Below are positions 34,786 through 49,413 of a stretch of 64,000 nt of DNA, in pieces. Made by a program: the position numbers and the translations under genes. Below the pieces are notes generated by a model that was not told the origin of the DNA, did not search any database, and saw only the letters and a list, made by a program, of their open reading frames with translations. Position 1 is the first letter of the stretch; the number at the start of each line of letters is the position of its first letter. Source of the stretch: Tubiluchus corallicola (taxonomy: Eukaryota; Priapulida; Priapulimorpha; Priapulimorphida; Tubiluchidae); contig JAQGDQ010000517.1 in NCBI GenBank assembly GCA_030141605.1, forward strand, positions 1 to 64,000, written 5' to 3'.

Positions 34786-36239
34786 AATAACTGACAATTA
34801 TTAAGTAATTTTGAATTATATAACTTAATTAAATTGAACAGTGCAATACGTCAGTAAGTTAAATGAATTAGAATTTCTGTAATAACAAACGCTGAGCAAG
34901 TTAATGTGAGATTAGTCAATAATATACATAAAGTTACGAAGTTAAACGATGTAAGTGTAACACAATAATTAAAGCAAAAATGGAAATAATTCTAATGACA
35001 AGAACTGAAACAAACGCTAAAAATCCAACAAAGACAAGCTATTGAAACGCCATGTGTTTTCTTATTCTGGGTGCTTTATTAGTTAAATTTTATATCTTTA
35101 ACTGCGAAATTAAATATATATATATGCAAGCCTCCCTTTCGAACAGCGGGCTGCTGCATTTTTGCATCACGTCGATACCTTATTTTCGGCATCCGCAAGC
35201 AAATCAAGCATTTATTACATTATTGTTTGAAAACAAGTTCCAAAATGGACCCTGCTTTATTTTTATTGTAAGAGAAGGACTAAAAGGAGCGTGCCGACAT
35301 GCTGCAGCGGTGACAAGAATTATAAGGAGCCCCTATTTCAAGAGGTATCTTACCCTTGTTCAGTGAAAGGATGTTTTTTCACTGCCTTTTTGCATTTCAG
35401 CCAGCTGTTGTAGTAGTAATATAGTGTGTAGGGTGTAGTGCCCGGTTTAGGGTGTAGGCGAATTCCCAACAATTTAGCTTTGACTCCAAGGACGTCATTA
35501 AATTATTTTTCTTTGTAAGGTCTTGAAGATTAAGGCGTTTTTACGTCGAAAAAACTATTTCAAAAGATCTTCAACACGCTTATACAAAAATTTTCAATAT
35601 ACTGCAACCATCTTATCGCTTATGATCGTCAACATCGCTCGTATTATTTCCGCTAGGGTTGCCATAGTTCCCTTCTCTCATCGTACATCTTGTCGCCGAA
35701 ACACAAATCGTCTTCGTTAACCCCGTCAGCATGTCAAACCTAGAATTATAATCGCAATAAGTCTCCAACCCCCAATTATTGTCTGATGATGAAGCCTATA
35801 TATTCGTATTGATAGTCAAGGAAGCCATTCTCTAGTGGATGTCAGATTAATTTACTTTCCACGGTTGTAGCTGCTATATTGTAGCCAGAACATAGATATA
35901 AGCACTGAGTCACAATTCGCGAAAGGGACATCGTTTTTGATTCGGCGAACTGCTATAAGAAGAGAAATTTTGCAACGACTTTCAGTTCTTTGTTGAAGAC
36001 AAAGATGAAAACTTGCGAGAGCTCTAAAGACAGAAAGCGCAATGTCAGTGCTTTGCAAATGTTTATTTTACATTTAATTTTTATTGTTCGAACGTTCAAA
36101 ATCTTTGGTTGGTACGAGGAAAAATGACATTTTCATTGGTCTGTTGATTCGTCTCTTCTTTTGTTTGTTCTGCCGTTCCTTTCATTCGTCTGACTATGCA
36201 CTATCTAACTAATTATATATAACTAAACGCACAAATATT

Positions 36240-36460
36240 TAATTTGTTCATTCGTTCGTTTATTTGTTTGCGGGCCAAGGTTCTGTTCATCGTAATTCCT
36301 TCGTTGAAATTCTTTGTTTGTTTGTCTCTCTGTGTGCTTGTTTATTTGTTCGTTTGTTTGTTATTTGTGTGTGCGTTTCTTTGTATGTTTGTACATTTGT
36401 TCGCTTGTTTGTTTGTTTGACTGACTGATTACTTGCTTGCTTGCTTAATCAGTCGGCCAC
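36240..36460. repeat. Degenerate 4-bp repeat tract (TTTG/TTCG/CTTG)
   Basis: Long runs of TTTG, TTCG, CTTG and ACTG tetramers keep a 4-base period through many substitutions. Related tracts occur at 48600-48900 and 50118-50200. Confidence 0.8.
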
Positions 36461-37292
36461 CAATTTTGTTTAGCCAATATACCTATTCAGAGGTATATGT
36501 TGCACTAAAATGTTGCACAATTTTATAGCCTGCATTGAATTATTATGAAATGGCGAAGAAAATAGGATAGCATCACATATCCTTGAACTGTAAGACCCAA
36601 ACTGAATGTGGACCATGAACTAGCAATATCTAGGATCATGCACAGACGCATTAATAAACAAAATAAATTACGAAATATAAAAGCGAGGCACACAGCCGTT
36701 ATGGTAACGCAGTTATTACACGGTCACGTCCTTGCGATAAATCACACGTGGAAATTGGTCAGTGGGTTTTTGATTACGGGTTAGCATTTTTTTAGTGGTT
36801 CACTTAGATTTGGGTCTAAAGTTAGGCCCATAATATCAATGGAGTGCATTTGTGTCTTTTTCGAAGAAGATTCACACTCGTATTTTGTTCTGCCAATCTC
36901 TCTCTCTTTCTCTTTCTCTCTCTGCCTCTCTTTCTTCTTAAATTGCTATCACTTGTATGACACGTGTGGCATCAATATACCAACTTAATAGCAGCAGCAG
37001 CAACAGCATTGAGAATTACAAGAGGATCTAATTACTAGATAGATAGATAGATGTTTTATTTAAAATCATATTAATATTAATATCATATTAAGTACTTATC
37101 ATATTAAACTACTTTAAATACTTATTTAGTGATCAGTTAATCCAGATTCACTTAAACACCCCGTGTGACATGACAAATCGCAGAACTTGAGGATCGCTCT
37201 TGTCCCATATCTGACCACCGTCCAATAAATTAGTTAGCAGCGAAATCTGCAGTTCTCAAGTTCCATAAGAATCATTTTTTGCTGTAACAAGA

Positions 37293-37492
<200 letters not shown>

Positions 37493-38194
37493 TAGGATAA
37501 TTCTTTTGTTCTAATAACAGTTTAACAATACTTGTGTTTTTAAATAAAAATGATATAAATATAGAAGACGTAAAACAGATGAAAATTTGACGTGTGAAAG
37601 CAACTTCTGAGCTGGTTATAAGTTCTTTTTAAGTGAAACGGACCGGTAAAGTAATAAACAAATGATAGAAAATTTTTCATGCATGCACCCAGACAGTGTT
37701 GTCATAAGATTTCCTCTGCTTTTGTAGTTTTTCAGGTAAGTTCTCAAAATTTTGTTTGCACTTGGCAGGAATTTTCAAAAAAAATTAGCAAGGTACAAAA
37801 GGTTTTAGTCATATCTAGTAATTCTGTGTAACACACTGTCACGCATCCTGCGAGAAAGTGTTGCAAGATTCTGGGAGCTTATAATTTATTGCCGATGAAA
37901 TTCCCTCGATAGCTGAACGCATTTCCCCATTCCTGGTAAGATCTTCGGATCATAATTTGGACAATCGTTCACAGGCAGGCTTCCCTGGAAATCCTGGAAC
38001 TATGACTCGTCCAGAAATAGTTGCAAGATTTTATGATTATAGCTGAATTTAATTTCCCCGTTGCCTCCAATGCCAAGTCTCTATATGCTTCGGACGGCTA
38101 CAAAAACATATTTAGAAAACAGTTTTACTGGTTTCTGTCTGGAATTCCATCGGCCTGCCAGCTCAGTGGCACCGTCTATCGTCCGCGCTGCCGG

Positions 38195-38330
38195 TGACGT
38201 CAAGTCACGTGATCGTGACGTTTGGGGAAACTCGCGACTAAAATAGCATGAATGAGCGATGATGTCATGCAGCAGCTACTGCTGTGAATTTCATAAAAGG
38301 AGCCGCTACGTTGGCATAGTGCGCTCGCAC
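38195..38330 (+). promoter_or_regulatory. Putative DUSP10 core promoter with CRE, E-box and TATA
   Basis: A GC-richer block holds a perfect CRE (TGACGTCA, 38195-38202), a TCACGTGA E-box (38205-38212), a half CRE (TGACGT, 38216-38221), a TGATGTCA variant (38260-38267) and a TATA-like CATAAAAG (38292-38299). Transcription would start near 38325. The sites are directly visible; their use is inferred from position upstream of DUSP10. Confidence 0.55.
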
Positions 38331-38477
38331 ACTGTTTACGAAGAGCAAAGCTTACGACGTGGTGTCTGAATCATTTAAGACATAGTATGTGAGTAACAGA
38401 CACACTGGTTGGAACTGGCATGAGTCTGCCTGTTGAGTAAAACGTCCTCGGTATTGGGCAATGCTGCTGAAATTCAT
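38325..38477 (+). other. DUSP10: Putative noncoding first exon (5' UTR) of DUSP10 with short uORFs
   Basis: The segment starts about 28 bases after the TATA-like box and ends at a strong donor (GTAAGT at 38478). The matching acceptor would be CTCTTTAG at 39184, joining to the coding exon. It contains small upstream ORFs: an ATGTGA, a 6-codon ORF beginning ATGAGTCTG, and an ATG at 38461 that after splicing would end at the TAA at 39189-39191. Start and end are inferred from signals only. Confidence 0.45.
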
Positions 38478-39278
38478 GTAAGTCTGATTATTGATTACCC
38501 AGTTCATACGTAGTTCACTTTTGCATTGATCAGTGCTGCATATTTATTATCGTAATTATTTTTCGAGAATTTACAAGGTATTTTGAGAAATTGTAAATCG
38601 TTTTTAGTATTTTGTTACAATTTAATGTCTTTTTGTTACATAGGTTAGCTGAATCCAGCTTAAAGGTCTACGACTATATTCAGGCCTAAACACCCACATT
38701 ATGAAGTAATTTTTGTCACGCACAATTAAAATAGTGGAATGAGTAACGAAAAGTTTAAAAAACGTCAATTCGCTTGAAAAACCAGCGCTGCCAATGTCAT
38801 TCATTTCAAGAAATATGGCAAAAAATATGTAGTTTATTTCAATGTAATCATATAGTTAAAGCTGTTGTAATTGGTACGGCCATGTAGTGTTACTGTGCTG
38901 TTCTTTTTTGCAAAAGTTTATGCTTATTGTTCTCGAAAGTTATTTATATTGTCTTTGTATTGCTGTTGCAGTGAAACTCAGTTTATATTAACTTTGTGGA
39001 TAAAAAACGTAAAACACATTAAAATGCCAAAATGTTACAGGCGTTTTAGGTGTTTATCGTTGTACTTTTGTCGTCTTATTGCAATATTTTTAGCTTATGT
39101 TTATGATTTTAAAATGTTAAAATTCATTCATATCTTAATTCAAGTTACTTTTGCTCATATGGTAGCTATTTTTGTGCTCTTTAGGTTATAAAGTCAAGTA
39201 CTAGAAGGCACGGCAATCAAGGTGGGTGAAGAGTCCTCAACAAACTCTCCAGTGAAAGGAGCTGCCAACAGTCAATCA

Positions 39279-42200
39279 ATGTCTGGGTGCCTCGAGGTCT
39301 TGCCACCTCCTAACGTTGCCCTGGACTGTCCACGGCCATCACAAACCCTGGATTCGTCAAGGAGCATCTCGGGACGTCCCAGACCGCGGTCACTATGCTG
39401 CGGGTCACCTCCTGCCAAGAGGGCCTGCAAGCTGGAGTTACCGCCTCTTCCCAACAAAGCGAGGGGCTTGTGCCTCCCTCGCCCTTATCTCATAGGCAAC
39501 GCCAATGTAGCTGCCAAATGTACAAAGAACAATAACTTAATCAACAATGTCATTGTCATATCACCGAACGAACTGGCATCGAAAATGACCAAACCGAAAG
39601 CATTCCTTCTCCTAGATTGCAGGTCGTTTCTTGCATACAACACGAACCACATATATGGTGCATTGAACCTGAATTGTGTGGACCGCTTCAGCAGAAGACG
39701 CCTGCAACAGAACAAGGTCACCATTGTCGACCTTGTGTCATCGAAAGAAGGAAGAGAGACGTTTCGAAAGAGGCCGGCCTGCCGCGAGGTTATCATCTAT
39801 GATGATTCAACCATAGAGACAGGACAGATTACCACAGCCCACCCCCTGTACGCTGTAATCAGTCAACTCCATCGAGAGGGAAAGACGGTCGCTTTATTGA
39901 AAGGTGAGCAATATTAGATTTAGCCAAAATATGCAACCATTAAACATTAGTCTTGTTAGGCTTGTAAACTATGCGTAATTTCTAAAGAATTCAAACTTTA
40001 GCTCACCGCTACATATATAGCTATGCTACTAAATACCAACCTAAATTACTTGATATTTGGGCAATTGTGATTGGAGTATTTTAATGTCTGCAGGCAACAC
40101 TAGAAATCACTTTATCATAGCAAGATTTTGTGATAAACTGCTAGCAAATCTTGTCCCTGCTACTCACTGGCGTGATAAAGTTGAGCCATTTTAATTCAGC
40201 AGCTGTTTTACTTCAGAGATAAGTAAAAAATTCAACGCACCGGCGTATGATGAGGAAGTAGTGCATTGTTATTTCCATACGTTTAGCCATAGATCTCCCA
40301 AACCACAGTCAAAAGTTGTGGAACAATATATGCTTGAGATTACTCTCTCATCCTTATAAGATTTTTTACTCTTAAATGGTAGAAAAGTATCTAACCAGCA
40401 CCAATCTCGGTTTCTACTACACTATTTCCAGCCATTTATCTTGTTAAACCTGGTTAAAAAACCTCTGTTGGTTCAGTGTCTCATCTTAGCGCCTTATTGA
40501 TGATAGTGAATTAGGTTACAGGCCAATTACATCCAGTCTACAATAAATGCGCCTTCCCGTTAACTAGTGGATTATACGTGTAACGAACTATTTAAAAAAT
40601 AATTCAAGCCGACCGGCACTTTTCAAAAGGAGACAGTCATACAAAGAACTAATTTGCTGAACTATTAACAACGTTTTGGTGCCACATGGTTTTCCAAGCT
40701 CCTTGTCCTTCTCCTGTTGTGCTTCGTCCACCAAAACCATGCTTCAAGGATGTCGCAGAGGCGAAAAAGTTACTTTATGTCAACCAGTTAGCAAGATCTG
40801 CAGGTTCTGCACTAAAAAGGGTTAGCATTAAAAAATATTGAAATCAGAGTAACCAATTAAAAAGATACATTAAAAATAACTTTTCTATGTCTCTTATTAA
40901 ATTTTACCCTGTATGTTCTCCTCAAGTAGTATTCTCCATAAGTAAGCCTACTTTGATAGAGTTTCCACAATTTGTTCATAGTACTGTTAGTCGACCTTGG
41001 ATTTACCACTTATTTTCAACCTATGAGAATATTATGCCCCGTGAGTGTAAAATTATCAATGCCTGATTATGGTGTTTCTACCTGCGATTCTGAATAAAGA
41101 GATGAATCATCGTAACAGTAGACAGGCAAATTTACATTCGAATTGCACATAATACGCGGGCATTGTAAAATGCAAAGTATTGTGGTGCATATGGCCCAGA
41201 TAGAGAGGTGCACCAAATGAGTCACCCACAGTTGCCCACACCTGGCGATCAAGGGAGGGTCGCGCCGGCGGTGAGTCACAGCACCAGCGTAACGCTACCG
41301 AAATTCATTGTTGTCACAGATTGCGGTTTCTGCAAGGTCTTTGCAAGTAGCATTAAGTACCTGAGTTAAAAAGAAGTCGCCTGGTATACAGCCGTCCCTT
41401 TTTTTAGTTTCTCCGAGCATTCATTTTTTATTGAGTGCTACCTTGATGATTTGATTTGTCAATTCATTTTGCTGTTTTATCTTACAAATAACATTTTCCG
41501 TTTTTATTGATTTCGTAATTATCAAATTATCAGAGAGTCTTTGCCTTGTGCCTTTCGTTTTTCATTAAATAGTCAAATTTTGAACTTTAATCTAATCATA
41601 TTCTATAACAGTTGTAATCGATGTTCGATAATATGCTATTTCATAACTCGACTAGAATACTATAAATACTAAATTCATTCACATTGTGCGAAAAATTTTT
41701 CTGTCCTTGCGAGCTGTAGTCTGTAGATTTGTGGAACTTCACGCACTTTCAGTTGGAGTTCTTGATAACCCTAGAGTGTAATTTATGGCTTCGTTTCCCA
41801 GCAATTTATCTAGATTTTTTTCCTTGCGTTCTTCGCTAGCACACTTATATTCAAACTTAACTAAATTTGCGAAAGTTGCCCGCAAATTAACCGAATCTCG
41901 GCAAACACACAATAGAGATAATAGCCCCGTTTCGCGTTAAAGTAAAATAATTATTGGCGAGATGTTTTTACCTAGAAAAATGGGACCCGTGAGTCATGTC
42001 AGGCAAAATCGCAGTGATAACTTTCAAGCACTTCTGCTAATTAAGCCTCTCGCATTCATTTTTTCCATTGCGGCATTAAATCTGTGCATAAAAGCCACGC
42101 ATGCGCATTCAATAATTTCGTGAGTCACCGGATGGAAATTATCCATTACCTTCAATAGAAAAAAGGACCCACGTATTTCACATTGCATTTTAACATTTTA

Positions 42201-45200
42201 ACACCGAGTTAACTATATTCTCATTTTAATATGTAAATATATAACATGTTATGTGAAAACCTTAAACAAGATATAAGCCTTCGATAGCCTGCTATATGAA
42301 AATATTCTTACAAGAGTCTTAAGAAGTTATTTAAAATAAATTCCGACTATACTGCTCATAATAAGTTCCGCACACGTTTTTATGCCCAAAAATTTGAAAA
42401 ATTTCTACTCAGGTGTAGAGTACTTAAATGGAGCTGGTGGTACGGGAACTAAATTTACACATTATTACCCAATAAATACATAGTTTTTCATACATAGTCT
42501 GAGTCACTCGTTTCTGCGATCTTGTATCGTCGTATATATAGATAATTAGACGTTACTACGTTATCGTTGATTTATTTTATTCACTGTATGCTTTGATTAT
42601 TATTTGATTAATTATTTATTTACGCTTTTGAAATAAACTACAATAAAATACACGTTATACATTACAATACTAAACAGTTTGTATAATGGTACTGAGTTAA
42701 GTTAACTGGGTGTCTTCTATAAAACAAAAGCTGCTTAGTCTGACTACACTTGTTTTGTGTATGTGACAAGCACGCTCCTTTTGGAACTAGAAGGTCATTT
42801 GATTATGGTGCATGGCAAGAGATTACTTAAAAAAACTCATGTAAACGAAAGTTGAAATAACAACAAACTGTGGACAGCTTCGAACAGAGGCTGCAAATTA
42901 TAGTTTTGTCACTGTAATATAATCAAAATTCAGAAAAAACTAATCTGAAAAAGCTTCTTATTAAAAAATTGAAATGTGTCAAAAACGGAAACCTATATAT
43001 ACGTGTCGATATATATGCGGATCTTTATTCTTAAACCTTATCAGCATTTTATACTGCAAGTTATTATCTATAATAATTATTATACAGTACTTGGTTATTT
43101 AAAATGCGAATAAATTCATTCAATTTATCTGTATGTTGGGTCGTGAACTCGCTAATACAGGTGCATATTGTAGCGGTATGACTCACCCACCTGTATAAGC
43201 CGCTTGTCTGCTTGAATGTAAATATTATACTCCTCGGAATTTACCTGCGGTTTACTTTCGCTCCGGGCCATAATTTGTAAGTGGAGAGATGGATTGTAAT
43301 TTTGTACAGTCCAACATGATTTTTGTAAAAAGTCTTCTGCTGGTTGATTATTTCGCTGATAATACATTGCCAAGTCGTAAATTTTACACAGAAACAGTTA
43401 ACAACGGAAAAGGTTGTAATGTCATTGTAGTAAACATTAACAATTAATAGCAGTAGAAGCAGTGATACTCGGATATTGACAGTATTTTAAATGGGACGAA
43501 CATTTGAAAAAGTTAGCACTACGAAATTTCAGATAGGACTACACTAAGCACTTAGTTAAAAGAAAGTCATATTTCAATGTTCGCGAAAAATGTTATGATT
43601 TAGTAAAAAAGTGTGACAAACGGCTCGTGTGGTTAGTTAAATTATTTTAAAGTCGCAATCATTTCACGCTTGGGCGCTTCCATTTTGGACGCTGGTCGCC
43701 CATTCTTCCATGTTTTTCGTTGGCTGTAGAAAAGCAACGCACTGTTAATTTCTGCCAAAAGTATACTAAGTTTCTACATAGCTAATTTTGTGATACTTAT
43801 TAATGAACATTAGTTAAGTTACAGCGGTTTTAAGTAAGTTATAGACAGTTATAGCTATGCTTTATAAACAATTTTGTTGCATTTTTTTCTAAGTTTAAGA
43901 GATGTTAGTAAATTAAAACCCAACGTTTTACGTGGCTTTGCTTTAACTCTTAGCTAGTCACTTATAAGTTTAAACTATTGTCTAAACTAAATTCACTCAT
44001 TGATGTGCATTATGGATTTATAACAACAATTCTACGCTTATTGAACCTTGGCACTTTATGGCCGTAATAAACTATAATATCAAATTCGTGTTTTATCAAA
44101 ATTAATCGCCAGACTTTGCTAAAACGCTTTCTCACATTTTGAGGAAGATCTGCACACAAAAATGCTTCAAATTGTGCAAGAATTCATTTACAAGTTATGT
44201 TGCAGTTACCAACACGCACAGCAAGACTGATTGTAGTCCACTCTTTGTGAAACAAACTAATTTATGATACTCCAGCGAGAATTTTTAATGAGGTTTTAGC
44301 CCATCGTAATTAACTTAATGACTTAACTGTCTCCTCTGCTGCGTTTACTGGGAATTTTCTTCCAAATTTTATCTGCGTAAAATTGATAATAAAGTATAGC
44401 CATGTCTGCTACTGTTGTTTTGCGGTGTAAACGGACATATCCATTAGTCAAGTGAATACTTAATAAAATGCAAAATATTCCGAAGCCATCGTATTTGGAA
44501 TTACTTTTTACGTATGCCGGTAGGTTTAGTTTTTTAACACAAAACGAATAAAATAAAAAGACCGAATATTTAAAGCGTGTTTGGCATATAGGCCTATTCC
44601 TAGGAATTAACTAATTCCTAGCAGAAACTCGTTTAATTAACAAGTAATATTAAACACAAAGCTCTTTATAATTCGTTAAATTTAAAATATTGTTTTATTA
44701 ATAATGTTGGATAAAACTAGGTTTGACAAAGCATGCGTCACGTGAACATACACGCGCTTCAGAAATTCCGTATGGCGTTGTCACTCGTTTATACATATTT
44801 TAGCCATGTGAGAAATCCAGCTGGGAGAGCCAATTGATACAAGTCAGCAGTCAAAAGATAGCCCAAGAGAGGGAGAAGGGGCAAACGGGTGTCAAGATTA
44901 AGCAAATGCCGGTGGAGAACTGCAAGAAAATAAACATCTCCACCACATAAGTGCTGCTATAATCTGTATTAAAGATTCTCCACAAAAGAAAAACTCTGCA
45001 AACGCTTTCCTCAGTTATGAAATGCTGTTAGTTTTTGTTGATCTTGTAAGATTATGTAGCTGCTCGTTTGACCCCAGCACATTCCACAGTAATATTAGAC
45101 ATGTATATGGAAACATTATACTTAGTAATATACGAGCATAATAGGCTTTTTCTTATTGGGGCAACAGTCTTGTCGTAAACATATATAGGACAATTTTACG

Positions 45201-48200
45201 TTGAGGGAATTTTTCTAAGCGTTTTTTCCAATTTTGCATTAAGAAAACATGAAGGAAGTCACATACTATTAAAAGTAGCGTTTTGGTTGTTGCAGCAGGC
45301 ATAAATGCATTTAATCTGCATACCAACCCGTATAAAGGAGCACATATCTTCCTCACAAAAAATCTACACATCTCAGACCTTAGCTTTCGATAAAACCACA
45401 TATTTGACAAACGTTTCTAGTAAAAATTTGGGAAAATTAAAAGAAATTATAACAACAATGATGCATGATAGTGTTTTTAAACCTATATTAAATGCTTTTG
45501 ATCAGTTTAATTAACTGCCTTCAGTATTTTGTATCGATTTTTTTATATTTCATTTTTTAAAATTCGAAACATAATTATTACCATTAAAATTAATGTGCAA
45601 AGTGAAATGTTCCACCAAGTTTGTGCAATAAATAAAACAAAGTTTAAGTCACCACCTATTAATTAAATCTGTGAATATTATGCTTATAATTACAGTAAGG
45701 CCCTGTAAGGGTGAGTTCGACTTTTGTGGTAATTAATTACATGTTCATAATTTAAACAGCGAGGTTGGTAGACTTAATTGGTACGCTACACTACCACAAG
45801 GTTATCGGTTATATTACAGTTCATGTACACTGGCTGCATAATTGGGACGCGCATGACTCATCTGTTGTTTGTTTACAATGATTCATTTATTGTTTACCGA
45901 TGTGTTTTCAACGACCCCGTTTCCAGCTATCAACGATGAACCCAGGGTTTTTCTTCACAGGAATCTTGATTTTTTTTTGTTTGTTCGTGAACAAGATGAC
46001 GTCACGGTGACGTCTGTTCAATCCTCAGCCGCCAACATATTGAAATTGAAAACCGGAAACGAACGAAAACTGAAAAACGTTCACCCGGAATGTTGGTTTG
46101 TTTGTAAACAATTTAAAGTTGTCTTCATTTTGCCGTTTTTGTTGATATATTGAAAATGTCTTTAGGCAAATTAAGTATAATTGTAATTTGTCAGACGTTG
46201 ATTACAATAAAAATTATATTTAAACAATTTTGCTCGAAAATGAGTTTAATGTAGAAAATCTTATATTCGTTATTTCCATAACAGAACATAATCACAAAAT
46301 GCAAATAGGCCTGTACACGGTAATCATTGGTAAATAGGTCTTAAGCCTCCACATTTATACTAGTTAGGTTATCACAACCTAGATCTTTGTAAGTACACAA
46401 AAAGTTAATATTGAAACTTTTATTGCAATAGCGGACTTCGCACAGCTAACTAAATTAAATAATCAAACGACCTAATAATTATAGACCATCACTCACGAAT
46501 CACAAATCATAAATAATAAATATATCATTAATTCAACATGTCAAGCCAAACCCTTGCATAATGTTAGCAGAATATCAAAAAGCAAACATGATTAAGCACC
46601 ACTAATCCATAATTTGTGCGCATAAGCAAATCACGACTATGTAGTGGAAAACAAAAAACATCGTTTTCCTATAGTATTTTAACAATGACATTCTGCAAAT
46701 AGATTTATCAGTTTCAAGCGTTATTTATTAAGACTGGGCATCTGCTTTTGATCTTATCGTGTCATTTATAGTCCATGTCACACGGTTTCAAACCTGGAGC
46801 TGCATAATTGCTTGATAATGATATAGATAAATTGCGGAATTATAAAGATATTATCATATGTTTCGTGGCTATAATAGCAGACATTTTTTCTACAGATCGC
46901 ACCCATAGAATTTTGGCGAATAAAATTGGTGCAGAGTAACTATAACGTTGAAAAACCACTTATTTCTAATTTAAAAATTCTAGTACTGTATGAGAATATT
47001 CTGTGGGACCACTTAATTTTTTTATATTACAATTATACGAAACGAATTTAACAAAAACAAAAACAAAAACGAAAAGAATAATATACTTGCATTTTTATTG
47101 CTAATTCATTTTCTAAAATATTACTCCTGTTAAAATTACCATCTCTTGATTGCCATCTTTGCACTTTCACAGCGTTGAGCAAATTTCTTTCCCTTCTTAA
47201 CCAATTTCTTGCCCTTTTTTCGGCAGGACACGTTTGCATCCATGATTATTGCGTGCGACCATGTACCGTATAGTTACTTTGTTTTGATTGTGAACATGAC
47301 TTTTAGCTTAGTCACGATGGCAAATACACTTGTCAAATAAAGCCCAGTGTTGTTGTACCGTGAATTTCAACTCCTCAGCAACTTTATGCTGAAATATCCT
47401 TAAAACTCTTTCGAAAAATAGTCATAGCCGAGTGGTCTAATTCGCTGGTACTTGAGAATGCATAACGATGAGTACGCATTCGACGTTATGCTTGGTCAGT
47501 CTTACACCCTTGTAAATGAACAAAGTTTGAGACACTTTTACTTTCTAAATAATTACAGACTGATACGCTTCTAAGCTCATTCCATACACCACACCCCCAC
47601 TTCCAACAATGACGACAATAATAAATTCATACACTCCACTGCATTAATTAAACATACCACACACCCCAAATACGAGCCGTATGAAATCTACACATGACTC
47701 ATAATTCAGACTTTTATAATATCCGTAATTATACGAATGAGGGCCGCCTATGATGTCATCGTCATTAGCTTGGAGGTGAAGTCACCCTATTAATTAGCAA
47801 ATGGTACACGTGCTTTAACACACTTAGTGACGCATCTGTATGGTTCCTGCATGAGCGCTTATATATGTATATAGGCGCTTACTCTATTACAGAGCAGGTG
47901 CAACAACAATATGCTGCCGTAAATTTGCTGCCACAGTTTCGCTCTGCTATCTTGCAATGAATGCAACATTCTTCAAAGCTCACGCCTTCTATCCTGTAAA
48001 TCTTTCTCATTAATACTCAAAATACTCAAGGGTTTCAAGTATGAAGAAATGAAAAATAAAAATAAAAAACAAATGATCTAAAGGCTTAAGAGTCATAATT
48101 AGAATGTGAGAAAGAAGCAGAATAAATACATCACAGTTCATTCAATTTCCCCAATAAATTGTTTACTTTGTCATTTGATTGGTCAGTCGGTCAGTCAGTT

Positions 48201-49413
48201 TGTCCTTCACTGTCGTTCATTTTATCATTGTTGTCAAAATAAGAAAACCCACATGATAACCCCACCCCTGTCTATGCACAGCAAAGCCAAAATTAAATGT
48301 CTGTCATTTCCGCGATATAATAAAGCCGACATTATTCATCTCTTTCTTTACACAAAAGAACGATGGGATGTTATTGTCTTTTTATCCCAGCTTAAGACCT
48401 TTTTACATGTAAATTCGGAATGATTGAGGTATCGCCTTTCTTCAAAAATCACCATGAATAATCCGCGAACGGGTGTAATTACTTTATTGCTGGTTATTAA
48501 ATTATAAAAAGAAGTTTCGCAAAAATGACGCGTCAGGTCAGAGACAAGGCATAAGGAGTTCACGCACTAATTAGTTAAACTAGTTCGTTTGTTTTGTTAT
48601 CTAGCTTATTTATTTGTTTGTTTGTATGTATGTTTATTTGTTTGTTTGTTTGTCATTTCTTTATTTTCTGTTTACTCTGCTTTTGTCTGCTTGCACTTTT
48701 GTTTTTGTTAACTGGCCAGGCTGGCTTAGCTTGTAACCTAGTAGCTAATGGACTAGATGGTTGATTGGCTGGTTAAGTAGCCGGTTAGTTTATTTTGACT
48801 GCTTGCTTTGTTATTTCTTTTCTTGCTTATTCACTTATTGCTATTAACTGCAGGGCTGACTGGTTAATTTGCTGACTGGCTGGCTGATTGTCCGGATGTT
48901 CCTTTTTTATTATTCAGTTTGGGAATGTACTTTTGAGGTACACCCATTTATGTCGTCGCTGGTTGTTATCATCGTCTTTATTGTCGTCCTTGCCATGAAT
49001 GTGTCATTTAACTGAAACATATCTATAAATTAATATCTTAATTTTTTCAGGTGGTCTCTCAGCATTCCAATTACAACATGGCAGTTTGTGTGAGAACGCT
49101 TTGCGGTCGAATAACCACAGTTTGCCTCCTGTATATCACAGTCCAACAGTACCTGTTGATACCTGCGAGTCAGAGACAGACATTGAGAATGCCCTGGCAA
49201 CACAGATTCTGCCTCACCTCTATCTCGGGAATGAAAGAGACGCCAGCAATCTTCAAAGACTTCTAGACCTCAGGATTTCCTACGTTCTTAACGTGACTGG
49301 ACATATTCAGTTCCATCACGAACAACATGGGCTAACCTACAAGCGCCTCCCAGCGACGGACAATGCTGAACAGAACTTGAAACAGTACTTTGAAGAAGCT
49401 TTTGCATTTATTG
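39279..49413 (+). CDS. DUSP10: MAP kinase phosphatase, DUSP10/MKP5 orthologue (5' part)
   Basis: Two coding exons are visible: ATG 39279-39903 and 49051-49413 (phase 1 at each junction, GT-AG). DUSP10-type phosphatases dephosphorylate Thr and Tyr of JNK and p38. Residues 1-88 are Pro/Ser-rich and poorly conserved. Residues about 89-208 form the rhodanese/CH2 domain, with LLLDCRSF (Asp113-Cys114) and the MAP-kinase-docking RRRLQQ at 139-144, a hallmark of DUSP10. Exon 2 continues with GGLSAF, then the dual-specificity phosphatase domain from about residue 258 ([27 protein letters not shown]). The HCxxGxxR catalytic loop is not in these exons; it should lie in a later exon that I did not find before 64000. 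The ATG at 39279 is the first in the putative exon and follows an in-frame stop at 39189-39191. An upstream GTG at 39222 is unlikely to be the start. Confidence 0.92.
47420..47495 (+). repeat. tRNA-like element (SINE head candidate)
   Basis: TCATAGCCGAGTGGTCTAAT resembles the 5' half of a Ser/Leu-type tRNA and is followed by TTCGCTGGTACTTGAGAATG. A weak B-box-like CGCATTCGACG follows. It is not a foldable tRNA end to end. Confidence 0.45.
48600..48900. repeat. Degenerate 4-bp repeat tract (TTTG, CTGG, TTGG)
   Basis: Starts as TTTG/TATG tetramers and changes to CTGG/TTGG/ACTG tetramers, keeping a 4-base period for about 300 bases. Confidence 0.7.

Larger units (their letters stand above)
39904..49050 (+). 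other. DUSP10: DUSP10 intron (9.1 kb) with many AP-1-type sites
   Basis: Bounded by a GTGAGC donor (39904) and a TTTTTTCAG acceptor (49050), phase 1. It holds TGA(C/G)TCA heptamers at 41218, 41272, 41990, 42121, 42500, 43179, 45854 and 47695, a CRE-like TGATGTCATCGTCA near 47750, a tRNA-like element (47420-47495) and a 4-bp repeat tract (48600-48900). No other gene is recognised. Confidence 0.7.

Noticed and set aside
38871-39191. 106-codon open frame upstream of DUSP10
   Set aside because: It lies in the putative 5' UTR intron, is AT-driven and hydrophobic, and shows no family signature.
39272-39802. Antisense and out-of-frame open frames over the DUSP10 exon
   Set aside because: They are shadows of the real coding frame, which matches DUSP10 over its whole conserved part.
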